Assembly: GCF_013602415.1 (NCBI RefSeq)
Contig: NZ_WPAG02000002.1
Span: forward strand, 1,364,001-1,428,000
Source: Rhodococcus sp. B50
GTDB taxonomy: Bacteria > Actinomycetota > Actinomycetes > Mycobacteriales > Mycobacteriaceae
Length of the DNA stretch: 64,000 nucleotides
Direction: 5' to 3'
Shown: piece after piece, positions 53,519 through 64,000 of the stretch
How the letters are laid out: each line of letters starts with the position of its first letter
How positions within the stretch are numbered: the first letter of the stretch is position 1
Notes under the pieces: generated by a model
The model's database searches: none
The model's input: only the letters and a program-made list of their open reading frames with translations
What the model was told of the DNA's origin: nothing
Translations under genes and position numbers: made by a program

Positions 53519-53770
53519 TCAGGCCTTCTCGTCGCTCGCCGCCGCCCTTCGACGGTTCGGCCCGCCGCGGCCCCGCAGCCGTACCTGCGACTCCACGAGA
53601 ACGTTGTGCACGAAACCGTAGGATCGACCGGTTTCCTGCGCGAGCGTCCGAATGCTCGCACCCTCCTCGTAGCGGCGCTTCAGACTTTCCTGCAAACGGT
53701 CCCGAGATTCCCCCGTAACCCGGGCTCCCTTCGCGTAGGTCGTCTCTCCACCACCGGAATTTCGCGCCAT
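53519..53770 (-). CDS. Small helix-turn-helix protein (Rv1473A-like)
   Basis: An 83-residue basic protein. Residues 20-60 form a helix-turn-helix (RDRLQESLKRRYEEGASIRT, LAQETGRSYGFVHNVLVESQ), and the C-terminus is Arg-rich. It starts at ATG 53770 with GGGAGG upstream. It corresponds in place and size class to Rv1473A, between the ABC-F gene and acnR. It is a probable DNA-binding regulator of unknown targets, convergent with acnR. Confidence 0.82.
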   Translation of the reverse strand: MARNSGGGETTYAKGARVTGESRDRLQESLKRRYEEGASIRTLAQETGRSYGFVHNVLVESQVRLRGRGGPNRRRAAASDEKA

Positions 53771-53877
53771 CGGATCCTCCCTGCGCCCTCGCCAAAGGTC
53801 CCTTTCCCAGGCTAGAGGACCGCCCGGTTGCGCGGACGAAGATCGGGTCAGCGGAGCCGATCGGGGTGCAGATCCCG

Positions 53878-55509
<1,632 letters not shown>

Positions 55510-55586
55510 GCACGGGCTCCTAGACAGAAAGACGACGGGATGGGTGTCATGGTGACAAATGCCGGGCACACGAACCACTCATTTTA

Positions 55587-55611
55587 CCGTGGAACGGCGC
55601 CGTTCCCACGG
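55587..55611. promoter_or_regulatory. 25-bp palindrome in the ABC-F/crtL divergent region
   Basis: CCGTGGAACGGC and GCCGTTCCCACGG are inverted copies apart from one extra G, with no loop. It lies 78 bp upstream of the ABC-F start and 67 bp upstream of crtL. It could be an operator for either gene or a leader hairpin of the ABC-F mRNA. Confidence 0.5.
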
Positions 55612-55677
55612 TGAGATGCGCTACCCCTCGATGCGCACCACCCGGCTCCCCCCGCCGGGCGACCTAGGCTGGCGCCC

Positions 55678-56793
55678 GTGAGCCACCTTCCCCCCACCGA
55701 CCTCGTCGTGGCCGGACTCGGGCCCGCCGGCCGGGCGCTGGCGTTCCGTGCGGCCGCGGCCGGGCTGTCCGTGACGGCCGTCGATGTACGCCCGCAGCGC
55801 CGGTGGACCGCGACCTACGCCGCATGGGCCGACGAGTTGCCGGCCTGGCTCCCCCACGAGGTGGTGGCGTCGCACATAGGCAGGCCCGCTGCGTGGACGA
55901 CCCGACCCCGCCTCGTCGATCGCGCCTACCGGGTGCTGGACACGGCGCGGCTGCAGGACGTCCTCGACCTCGGCGCGGTCACGGTGGTCACGGGTCGCGT
56001 GCGCGACGTCGACGCGGAGGGCGTCGTCCTCGAGGACGGGCGCCGAGTACGTGCGCGCACTGTCGTCGACGCCCGCGGGGTTCCCGCCGATCCGCAGCGC
56101 GCCCAGCAGACGGCGTTCGGCGTGATCGTGGACGACGCGACCGCCGCGCCGGTCCTCGACGGGCACGACGCCTGGTTCATGGACTGGCGTCGCGACAACG
56201 GGACCGCCCCCGACGATGTCCCGTCCTTCCTGTACGCGGTGCCGGTCGGTGACGGCCGCACGATCCTCGAGGAGACCTGTCTCGTCGGGCGCCCGGCACT
56301 CGGCCTCGGCGAACTCGAACGGCGCCTCCGTGTCCGGCTCGCGGCACGAGGGGTTCGCACGACCGGCGACGAGCGGGTCGAACGGGTGCGATTCGCGGTG
56401 GAGGGCTCACCGACGTCGCCCGGGGTGATCGGTTTCGGTGCCCGCGGTGGTCTCATGCATCCGGCCACGGGATACGCGGTGGCCACGGCGCTGTCGACTG
56501 CGGACGCGGCGGTCGACGCGATGCGCCGCGGCGACGACCCGCGACGGGTCCTGTGGCCGGTCCGCGCCCGTTCGGTGGCGGCGATGCGGCAGATGGGACT
56601 GCGGGTCCTGCTGCGGCTCGACGCGCACGGAGCGACCGAGTTCTTCGACGCGTTCTTCGCTCTGCCGGTCGCGCAGCAACGCGCGTATCTATCGGGTCGC
56701 GACGACGCGTCAGGCGTGGCGGCCACGATGTGGAGCCTGTTCCGGGCGCTGCCCCCGTCCCAGCGCGTCACGATCCTGCGTTCGCTCCGCTGA
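55678..56793 (+). CDS. crtL: CrtL-type lycopene cyclase
   Basis: A 371-residue FAD/NAD-binding monooxygenase-fold enzyme that closes beta rings on carotenoids. Its N-terminal dinucleotide motif is LVVAGLGPAGRALAFRAAAA, followed by TYAAWADELPAWLP, as in cyclases of this type. Later segments are VDARGVPADPQRAQQTAFGV, FMDWRRDNG, PSFLYAVPVGDGRTILEETC (the catalytic E-E-T-C-like motif) and GFGARGGLMHPATGYAVA. It starts at GTG 55678. It is the CrtL class known from Rhodococcus rather than the heterodimeric CrtYc/Yd. No other carotenoid gene is adjacent. Confidence 0.92.
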   Translation: MSHLPPTDLVVAGLGPAGRALAFRAAAAGLSVTAVDVRPQRRWTATYAAWADELPAWLPHEVVASHIGRPAAWTTRPRLVDRAYRVLDTARLQDVLDLGAVTVVTGRVRDVDAEGVVLEDGRRVRARTVVDARGVPADPQRAQQTAFGVIVDDATAAPVLDGHDAWFMDWRRDNGTAPDDVPSFLYAVPVGDGRTILEETCLVGRPALGLGELERRLRVRLAARGVRTTGDERVERVRFAVEGSPTSPGVIGFGARGGLMHPATGYAVATALSTADAAVDAMRRGDDPRRVLWPVRARSVAAMRQMGLRVLLRLDAHGATEFFDAFFALPVAQQRAYLSGRDDASGVAATMWSLFRALPPSQRVTILRSLR

Positions 56794-56892
56794 TCTCCCG
56801 ACTACAGCGGTGTGGCGAAGGTCTCGACCACCCGCCCCGTTGAGTTTCGCAGCTTTCCAGCGTGCTCCCGCGGTGTCGATCATGATGGACAC

Positions 56893-57912
56893 ATGCGGTC
56901 GATCTGGAAAGGCTCACTCGCGTTCGGCCTCGTCAACGTGCCGGTGAAGGTGTACTCGGCCACCGAGTCGCACGACATCACCTTCCACCAGGTGCACGCG
57001 AAGGACGGCGGGCGGATCAAGTACCAGCGCGTGTGCACCGAGTGCGGTGAGGTCGTCCCCTACCAGGAGATCGACAAGGCCTACGACTCCGAGGACGGCG
57101 AGCGGGTCGTGCTCACCGACGAGGACTTCGAGAAGCTTCCTGCGGCCGAGAAGCACGAGATCCCGGTCCTGCAGTTCGTGCCCACAGAGCAGATCGATCC
57201 GATCCTGTTCGAGAAGTCCTATTATCTCGAGCCCGATTCGTCGTCGCCGAAGGCCTACGGCCTGCTCGCCGCGACCCTCGAGCAGAGCGACCGGACTGCG
57301 CTGGTGCACTTCACACTTCGCCAGCGCACGCGACTGGCGGCGCTGCGCACCCGCGACGGGCTGCTCATCCTGCAGACCCTGTTGTGGCCCGACGAGGTGC
57401 GCGCGGCCGAGTTCGAATCGCTCGACGACATCGAGAAGCCGAAGCAACGCGAACTCGCGATGGCCGAGACCCTCGTCGAATCCATGTCCGACGATTTCGA
57501 CCCCACCGAGTTCACCGACGAGTACCAGGTGGAGCTGCGCACGCTGATCGACGAGGCCCTTGCGCGCGGAGGCGAGAAGGTATTCCAGGTCGCCGAACCC
57601 GACACCGGCGAGGAGGACGCCGAGGTGCTCGACCTCGTCGCGGCCCTGCAGCGCAGCGTCGACGCGGCGGGCAAGAAGGTCCCGTCCGGTTCGTCCTCGG
57701 GTGGGAAGAAGTCCTCGAACGAGGACGAGGACGAGGACGCGAAGAAGAAGGCCCCGGCGAAGAAGACCGCGTCGAAGAGCTCGGCAACCAAGAAGAGTCC
57801 CGCAAAGAAGAGCACGGCGAAGAAGACCGCGTCGAAGAGCTCGGCAACCAAGAAGAGTCCCGCGAAGAAGACCGCCGCCAAGAAGACCTCCGGCGAACGC
57901 AAAGGCGCCTGA
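56893..57912 (+). CDS. ku: DNA end-binding protein Ku
   Basis: A 339-residue non-homologous end-joining protein. The Ku core covers about 1-260: MRSIWKGSLAFGLVNVPVKV at the start, ITFHQVHAKDGGRIKYQRVC, CTECGEVV, SYYLEPDSSSPKAYGLLAAT and RTRLAALRTRDGLLILQTLL. The tail from about 285 is acidic, then very Lys/Ala/Ser-rich, with a 20-residue unit repeated twice. Such tails bind DNA in bacterial Ku. Start ATG 56893; the frame is open to 56812. The LigD partner is not in the window. A strong hairpin begins within its last codons. Confidence 0.95.
   Translation: MRSIWKGSLAFGLVNVPVKVYSATESHDITFHQVHAKDGGRIKYQRVCTECGEVVPYQEIDKAYDSEDGERVVLTDEDFEKLPAAEKHEIPVLQFVPTEQIDPILFEKSYYLEPDSSSPKAYGLLAATLEQSDRTALVHFTLRQRTRLAALRTRDGLLILQTLLWPDEVRAAEFESLDDIEKPKQRELAMAETLVESMSDDFDPTEFTDEYQVELRTLIDEALARGGEKVFQVAEPDTGEEDAEVLDLVAALQRSVDAAGKKVPSGSSSGGKKSSNEDEDEDAKKKAPAKKTASKSSATKKSPAKKSTAKKTASKSSATKKSPAKKTAAKKTSGERKGA
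57757..57870 (+). repeat. 60-bp tandem duplication in the ku tail
   Basis: The segment beginning GCGAAGAAGACCGCG at 57757 recurs at 57817 with about 52 of 53 bases identical. It encodes two copies of an AKKTASKSSATKKSPAKK block. The near identity at the DNA level indicates a recent duplication. Confidence 0.88.
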
Positions 57913-57942
57913 TCTCCGACCAGAAGTCGGAGATCAGGCGCC
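57904..57942. terminator. Bidirectional terminator between ku and sufT
   Basis: GGCGCCTGATCTCCGAC-cagaa-GTCGGAGATCAGGCGCC is a perfect 17-bp stem with a 5-nt loop. It includes the ku stop codon and ends 17 bp before the sufT stop. Confidence 0.85.
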
Positions 57943-57959
57943 GAGGCCGAAGATAGGGC

Positions 57960-58373
57960 TCAGACGGTGAATCCGAGTGCGCGCAGCTGCTCGCGTCCGT
58001 CGTCGGTGATCTTGTCGGGACCCCACGGCGGCATCCACACCCAGTTGATGCGCAGTTCGTCGCACAGGCCGCTGCGCACGAGCGCGCCCTGGGCCTGGTC
58101 CTCGATGACGTCGGTGAGCGGGCATGCAGCGGAGGTGAGCGTCATGTCGACGGTCACCGTCTCGTCCGATTCGGAGATGCCGTAGACGAGGCCGAGATCG
58201 ACGACGTTGATGCCGAGTTCGGGGTCGACGACGTCGCGGAGCGCCTCCTCGAGTTCGTCGAGGCGGCCGGGGTCCAGCGGCGGGGCCGTGGCCGCGACCA
58301 GCGTGGCAGTCTCGTCCGACCCGTCGACGACTGCCTCGTCGGTGTTGCCGGTGCCCGGTGCGGGTTCGGTCAT
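57960..58373 (-). CDS. sufT: SufT (MIP18/PaaD-like) iron-sulfur maturation factor
   Basis: A 137-residue protein. A variable acidic N-terminus of about 35 residues is followed by the MIP18 domain (ELEEALRDVVDPELGINVVD, LGLVYGISESDETVTVDMTL, TSAACPLTDVIEDQAQ with the conserved Cys, then INWVWMPPWGPDKITDDGRE). It helps load Fe-S clusters on target proteins. ATG 58373 overlaps the sufU stop (ATGA). It is the last gene of the operon, equivalent to Rv1466. Confidence 0.94.
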   Translation of the reverse strand: MTEPAPGTGNTDEAVVDGSDETATLVAATAPPLDPGRLDELEEALRDVVDPELGINVVDLGLVYGISESDETVTVDMTLTSAACPLTDVIEDQAQGALVRSGLCDELRINWVWMPPWGPDKITDDGREQLRALGFTV

Positions 58374-58864
58374 CAGTTCTGTCCTCCGCTCGAAACGGTG
58401 TGGGTGGCGTCCGCCTCGCCGGCGGACGCACTGTCGACGGTCTGTGCGACCGCATCCTTGAAAGCCATCCAGCCCAGCAGCGCACATTTCACGCGCGCCG
58501 GGTACTTCGCCACGCCGGCGAACGCGATGCCGTCGCCGATCAACTCCTCGTCGCCGTCGACGGTGCCGCGACTGCTCACCATCTCGACGAACCCGTCGAC
58601 CATCTTCAGTGCGTCGCCCAGCGGAACCCCGATCACCTGGTCGGTGAGCACGGACGTCGACGCCTGGCTGATCGAGCAGCCCTGCCCGTCGTAGGAGACG
58701 TCGGCGACGGTGTCGCCGTCGAGATGCACACGCAGCGTCACCTCGTCGCCGCAGGTGGGGTTGACGTGGTGCACTTCGGCGCCGAACGGTTCGCGCAGCC
58801 CGCGATGATGCGGGTGCTTGTAGTGGTCCAGGATCACTTCCTGGTACATCTGCTCCATCCGCAT
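58373..58864 (-). CDS. sufU: SufU zinc-dependent sulfurtransferase
   Basis: A 163-residue protein. It receives persulfide sulfur from SufS. The three conserved cysteines are seen in NPTCGDEVTLRV, QGCSISQASTSV and VKCALLGWMAFKDA, with the Asp of GDEV as further zinc ligand. The 18-residue insertion between the second and third cysteine typical of SufU (versus IscU) is present. It starts at ATG 58864 with GAGG upstream, 4 nt after the sufS stop. The C-terminal 20 residues are a variable acidic tail. Confidence 0.95.
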   Translation of the reverse strand: MRMEQMYQEVILDHYKHPHHRGLREPFGAEVHHVNPTCGDEVTLRVHLDGDTVADVSYDGQGCSISQASTSVLTDQVIGVPLGDALKMVDGFVEMVSSRGTVDGDEELIGDGIAFAGVAKYPARVKCALLGWMAFKDAVAQTVDSASAGEADATHTVSSGGQN

Positions 58865-58868
58865 CGGA

Positions 58869-60915
<2,047 letters not shown>

Positions 60916-60967
60916 CGAAATGCGTTTCCTTAGTGGAGAAGTATCGGGAGTACAGGGAGGCGGCCGG

Positions 60968-62197
60968 TCAGGCCCCGACGGCGGCGAGTTCCGCTTCGAT
61001 GGCGGCCTCGAGCCGTTCGCGGACCTCGGTCACCGTGATGCGCTCGAGCAGTTCGTGGAAGAAGCCGCGGACGACGAGGCGACGCGCTTCCTCCTCGGGA
61101 ATGCCGCGAGCACGCAGGTAGAACAGCTGCTCGTCGTCGAAGCGGCCGGTCGCCGACGCGTGACCGGCACCGACGATCTCGCCGGTCTCGATCTCGAGGT
61201 TCGGTACCGAGTCGGCGCGCGCCCCGTCGGTGAGCACCAGGTTGCGGTTGAGCTCGAAGGTGTCGGTGCCCTCGGCCTCGGCGCGGATGAGCACGTCGCC
61301 GATCCACACGGTGTGCGCGTCGGGCTTGCCGGAGGCCGGATCGCCCTGCAGCGCACCCTTGTACACCACGTTCGACTTGCAGTTCGGCTGCGAGTGATCG
61401 ACGAGCAGGCGCTGTTCGAAGTGCTGGCCGGCGTCGGCGAAGTACAGGCCGAGCAGTTCGGCGTCGCCGCCGGGGCCGTCGTACTTGGTGGTCGCCGATA
61501 CACGCACGAGATCGCCGCCGAGCGCCACCGTGAAGTGGCGCAGCACGGCATCGCGGCCGAGACGGACGTGGTGCGCGGCGACGTGCACGGCGTCGTCGGC
61601 CCAGTCCTGGACCGCGACGACCTTCAGCTGCGCACTGTCGCCGAGCACGAACTCGATGTTCTCGGCGTAGGTGCCGCTACCGCGCTGGTCGATGACGAGC
61701 GTGAGGTTGGCGAACGCCTCGAGCCGGATCTGCACGTGGCCGTAGGCGACGTCGCCCTCACCCGGTCCCGTGATCGTCACGGTGACGGGGTCGGCGACCT
61801 CGACCTCGCGGCCGACGGTGAGGACGGTCGCGCTCCCGAACGACGAGTAGGCCTGCGCCGCGATCCGGTCGAACGGCACACCGGCCTGTCCGAGCCGCGC
61901 GTCGTCGCGCCCGACGGTCTCGACCTGCACGCCGTCGACCGGAGTGACCTCGATGGTCGCGGTGCCGGTCGCGGTGGCGGTGCCGTCGTGCAGACCGCGC
62001 AGGCGGCGCAGCGGGGTGAACCGCCACGCCTCGTCGCGTCCCGAGGGGATCTCGAAGGCGTTCACGTCGAACGACGTGAAGACCTCACCCTTGTTGACGG
62101 CCGGCTTGCCGGCGGTGTTGACGGCCGGGGCACGGTTCTCGGCACGCACGGCTTCCTGCACTCCGGTAGCCGGAGTGTTCTTCGCTTCCGCAGTCAT
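60968..62197 (-). CDS. sufD: SufD scaffold protein
   Basis: A 409-residue beta-helix protein paralogous to SufB. Recognisable parts are DVNAFEIPSGRDEAWRFTPL, the central beta-helix (DSAQLKVVAVQDWADDAVHV, AHHVRLGRDAVLRHFTVALG) and the C-terminal ATGRFDDEQLFYLRARGIPE followed by EARRLVVRGFFHELLERI. With SufB and SufC it forms the cluster-assembly complex. Its ATG directly follows the TAA of sufB with no intervening base, so translation is coupled. Confidence 0.96.
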   Translation of the reverse strand: MTAEAKNTPATGVQEAVRAENRAPAVNTAGKPAVNKGEVFTSFDVNAFEIPSGRDEAWRFTPLRRLRGLHDGTATATGTATIEVTPVDGVQVETVGRDDARLGQAGVPFDRIAAQAYSSFGSATVLTVGREVEVADPVTVTITGPGEGDVAYGHVQIRLEAFANLTLVIDQRGSGTYAENIEFVLGDSAQLKVVAVQDWADDAVHVAAHHVRLGRDAVLRHFTVALGGDLVRVSATTKYDGPGGDAELLGLYFADAGQHFEQRLLVDHSQPNCKSNVVYKGALQGDPASGKPDAHTVWIGDVLIRAEAEGTDTFELNRNLVLTDGARADSVPNLEIETGEIVGAGHASATGRFDDEQLFYLRARGIPEEEARRLVVRGFFHELLERITVTEVRERLEAAIEAELAAVGA

Positions 62198-63643
62198 TTA
62201 GCCGACTGCCCCTTCCATCTGCAGTTCGATCAGGCGGTTGAGTTCGAGGGCGTACTCCATCGGCAGTTCCTTGGCGATGGGCTCGACGAATCCACGCACC
62301 ACCATCGCCATGGCCTCGTCCTCGTCGAGTCCGCGGCTCATGAGGTAGAACAGCTGGTCGTCGCTGACCTTCGAGACAGTCGCCTCGTGACCCATCGTGA
62401 CGTCGTCCTCGCGGATGTCGACGTACGGGTAGGTGTCGGAACGGCTGATCTGGTCGACGAGCAGCGCGTCGCACTTGACCGTCGACTTCGAGCCGTGGGC
62501 TCCCTTGTTGACCTGCACGAGACCGCGGTAGGAGGCACGTCCACCGCCGCGCGCCACCGACTTCGACACGATGGTCGAGGAGGTGTGCGGAGCCAGGTGC
62601 AACATTTTCGCGCCGGTGTCCTGGTGCTGGCCCTCGCCGGCGAAGGCCACGGAGAGCACCTCACCGCGAGCGTGCTCGCCCATCATCCACACGGCCGGGT
62701 ACTTCATCGTCACCTTGGAACCGATGTTGCCGTCGATCCATTCCATCGAGCCGCCGGCCTCGACCTTGGTGCGCTTGGTCACCAGGTTGTAGACGTTGTT
62801 CGACCAGTTCTGGATCGTCGTGTAGCGGCAGTGACCGCCCTTCTTGACGATGATCTCGACGACCGCGGAGTGCAGCGAGTCGGACTTGTAGATCGGCGCG
62901 GTGCAGCCCTCGACGTAGTGCACCGAGGCGCCCTCGTCGACGATGATCAGGGTCCGCTCGAACTGGCCCATGTTCTCGGTGTTGATGCGGAAATAGGCCT
63001 GCAGCGGAATGTCGACGTGCACACCCGGCGGGACGTAGATGAACGAGCCACCCGACCACACCGCGGTATTCAGGGCGGAGAACTTGTTGTCGCCGGCCGG
63101 GATGACCGTGCCGAAGTACTCCTTGAACAGCTCGGGGTGCTCACGCAGACCGGAGTCGGTGTCGAGGAAGATCACGCCCTGGCTCTCGAGGTCCTCGCGG
63201 ATCTGGTGGTAGACCACCTCGGACTCGTACTGGGCGGCGACACCGGCGATCAGGCGCTGCTTCTCCGCTTCCGGAATGCCCAGCCTGTCGTAGGTGTTCT
63301 TGATGTCCTCGGGGAGCTCGTCCCAGCTCGCGGCCTGCTTCTCCGTCGAGCGCACGAAGTACTTGATGTTGTCGAAGTCGATCCCGTCGAGGTTCGAACC
63401 CCACACCGGCATCGGCTTCTTGTCGAAGGTGCGCAGCGCCTTGAGGCGGATGTCGAGCATCCACTCGGGTTCGTTCTTCTTGGACGAGATGTCCCGCACG
63501 ACGTCTTCGGACAGGCCGCGCTGCGCCGTGGCGCCGGCGGTGTCGGGGTCCGCCCAGCCGTATTCGTAGTGTCCGAGAGAATCGATCGTCTCTTCCTGCG
63601 TCAGCGGCGCGGTGCCGGACGTCTGATCCGATGCGACGGTCAT
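62198..63643 (-). CDS. sufB: SufB scaffold protein
   Basis: A 481-residue main scaffold of the SUF system. It has [20 protein letters not shown] at the start, [40 protein letters not shown] (conserved Cys), [15 protein letters not shown]-type late segments and the C-terminal [20 protein letters not shown]. The length is normal and no intein is present, unlike many mycobacterial SufB proteins. It starts at ATG 63643, 97 bp after the sufR stop, so it is probably co-transcribed with sufR. Confidence 0.97.
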   Translation of the reverse strand: MTVASDQTSGTAPLTQEETIDSLGHYEYGWADPDTAGATAQRGLSEDVVRDISSKKNEPEWMLDIRLKALRTFDKKPMPVWGSNLDGIDFDNIKYFVRSTEKQAASWDELPEDIKNTYDRLGIPEAEKQRLIAGVAAQYESEVVYHQIREDLESQGVIFLDTDSGLREHPELFKEYFGTVIPAGDNKFSALNTAVWSGGSFIYVPPGVHVDIPLQAYFRINTENMGQFERTLIIVDEGASVHYVEGCTAPIYKSDSLHSAVVEIIVKKGGHCRYTTIQNWSNNVYNLVTKRTKVEAGGSMEWIDGNIGSKVTMKYPAVWMMGEHARGEVLSVAFAGEGQHQDTGAKMLHLAPHTSSTIVSKSVARGGGRASYRGLVQVNKGAHGSKSTVKCDALLVDQISRSDTYPYVDIREDDVTMGHEATVSKVSDDQLFYLMSRGLDEDEAMAMVVRGFVEPIAKELPMEYALELNRLIELQMEGAVG

Positions 63644-63740
63644 GCGAGCTCCTTCCGGAGTCTGGTGGGGTCGGCGGGGGCTGTACGCCGACGGTCAACA
63701 AGTGGATGTTTCGAGGCCGAACAACGGCGGGCGGGGCGGC

Positions 63741-64000
63741 TCACCGTGACGGCGGCTCCCGCTGAGGTTTGTCCTGACGGGGCAGGACCGGCACGTGTGT
63801 GGTGCAGAACGCGTCGCCGTTCGCGATCGTGGCGAGCCGCTGGACGTGCGTGCCGAGGATCTTCACGAATGCGTCCTGCTCCGCTTCGCACAGCTCCGGG
63901 AACTGTTCGGCGACGTGCGAGACGGGGCAATGATGCTGACAGATCTGGACACCCGCGCCGACCTTGCGCGTGGACGCGGCAAATCCGGACGAGGTGAATG
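63741..64000 (-). CDS. sufR: SufR regulator, C-terminal part (5' end beyond window)
   Basis: About 86 codons of a protein that enters from the right edge. They contain the cluster-ligand pattern of SufR: Cys-x-x-His-Cys in VQICQHHCPVSHVAEQFPEL, a third Cys in ELCEAEQDAF and a fourth in DAFCTTHVPV. The N-terminal winged helix lies outside. SufR represses the suf operon when its Fe-S cluster is intact; position directly before sufB matches Rv1460. Confidence 0.9.
   Translation of the reverse strand, partial: FTSSGFAASTRKVGAGVQICQHHCPVSHVAEQFPELCEAEQDAFVKILGTHVQRLATIANGDAFCTTHVPVLPRQDKPQREPPSR

Noticed and set aside
56812-56892. Longer Ku with 27 extra N-terminal residues
   Set aside because: Ku proteins begin MRSIWKG-like; the extra residues are not family-like, and the internal ATG at 56893 gives the normal start.

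Overview
This window is GC-rich actinobacterial chromosome. The mce lipid-import operon, the inhA/fabG1 pair, RipA, AcnR-controlled aconitase, the SUF operon and a CrtL-type lycopene cyclase together point to a mycolic-acid-containing member of the Mycobacteriales, most likely Rhodococcus. Genus is inferred from gene content, not from a marker gene. Coding density is high; about 53 genes are supported. No tRNA, rRNA, insertion sequence or CRISPR array was seen.

Layout. (1) 1-12,509 (minus): the first 4,169 codons of a giant non-ribosomal peptide synthetase, ordered C, half-C, A, T, C, A with embedded methyltransferase, T, E, C, A, running off the left edge. An AT-richer 550-bp divergent region separates it from a DUF6875 gene. 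(2) 13.8-19.7 kb: a SatD-like regulator with a membrane-protein partner behind a perfect inverted repeat, DUF2945 and DUF2254 genes, a tandem glycine riboswitch in front of an EamA/DMT transporter, and an NfeD/SPFH membrane pair. (3) 19.9-30.1 kb: a TetR regulator with an MpaB-type oxygenase, then a complete mce operon (yrbEA, yrbEB, mceA-F, one Mce-associated protein). (4) 30.2-31.9 kb: a divergent DUF3097/unknown pair. (5) 32.1-39.0 kb: a one-direction cassette of RpiR regulator, tyrosine-phosphatase/metallophosphoesterase fusion, binding-protein ABC importer (lipoprotein, fused permease, ATPase) and a histidine phosphatase. I read it as an organophosphate uptake and dephosphorylation system; this is the best candidate here for an undescribed system. 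(6) 39.0-40.7 kb: a methyltransferase/HxlR divergon with a palindromic operator candidate.

(7) 40.7-64 kb: a conserved backbone matching, in inverted orientation, the Mycobacterium tuberculosis order from sufR to hemH (about Rv1460-Rv1485): hemH, inhA, fabG1, vWA, DUF58, moxR, ripA, DUF6676, acn, acnR, a small HTH protein, an ABC-F ATPase, then sufT-U-S-C-D-B-R. Differences from that order as I recall it: a single NlpC/P60 gene (no ripB), and a lycopene cyclase plus ku between the ABC-F gene and sufT. The 5' part of sufR lies beyond the right edge.

Regulation that can be read directly: the glycine riboswitch at 16.7 kb; an exact match to the AcnR operator overlapping the acn promoter, with acnR itself downstream of acn; inverted repeats at the SatD, HxlR, RpiR-cassette, NRPS and ABC-F promoters; and strong hairpins at the ends of the EamA gene, acn and ku.
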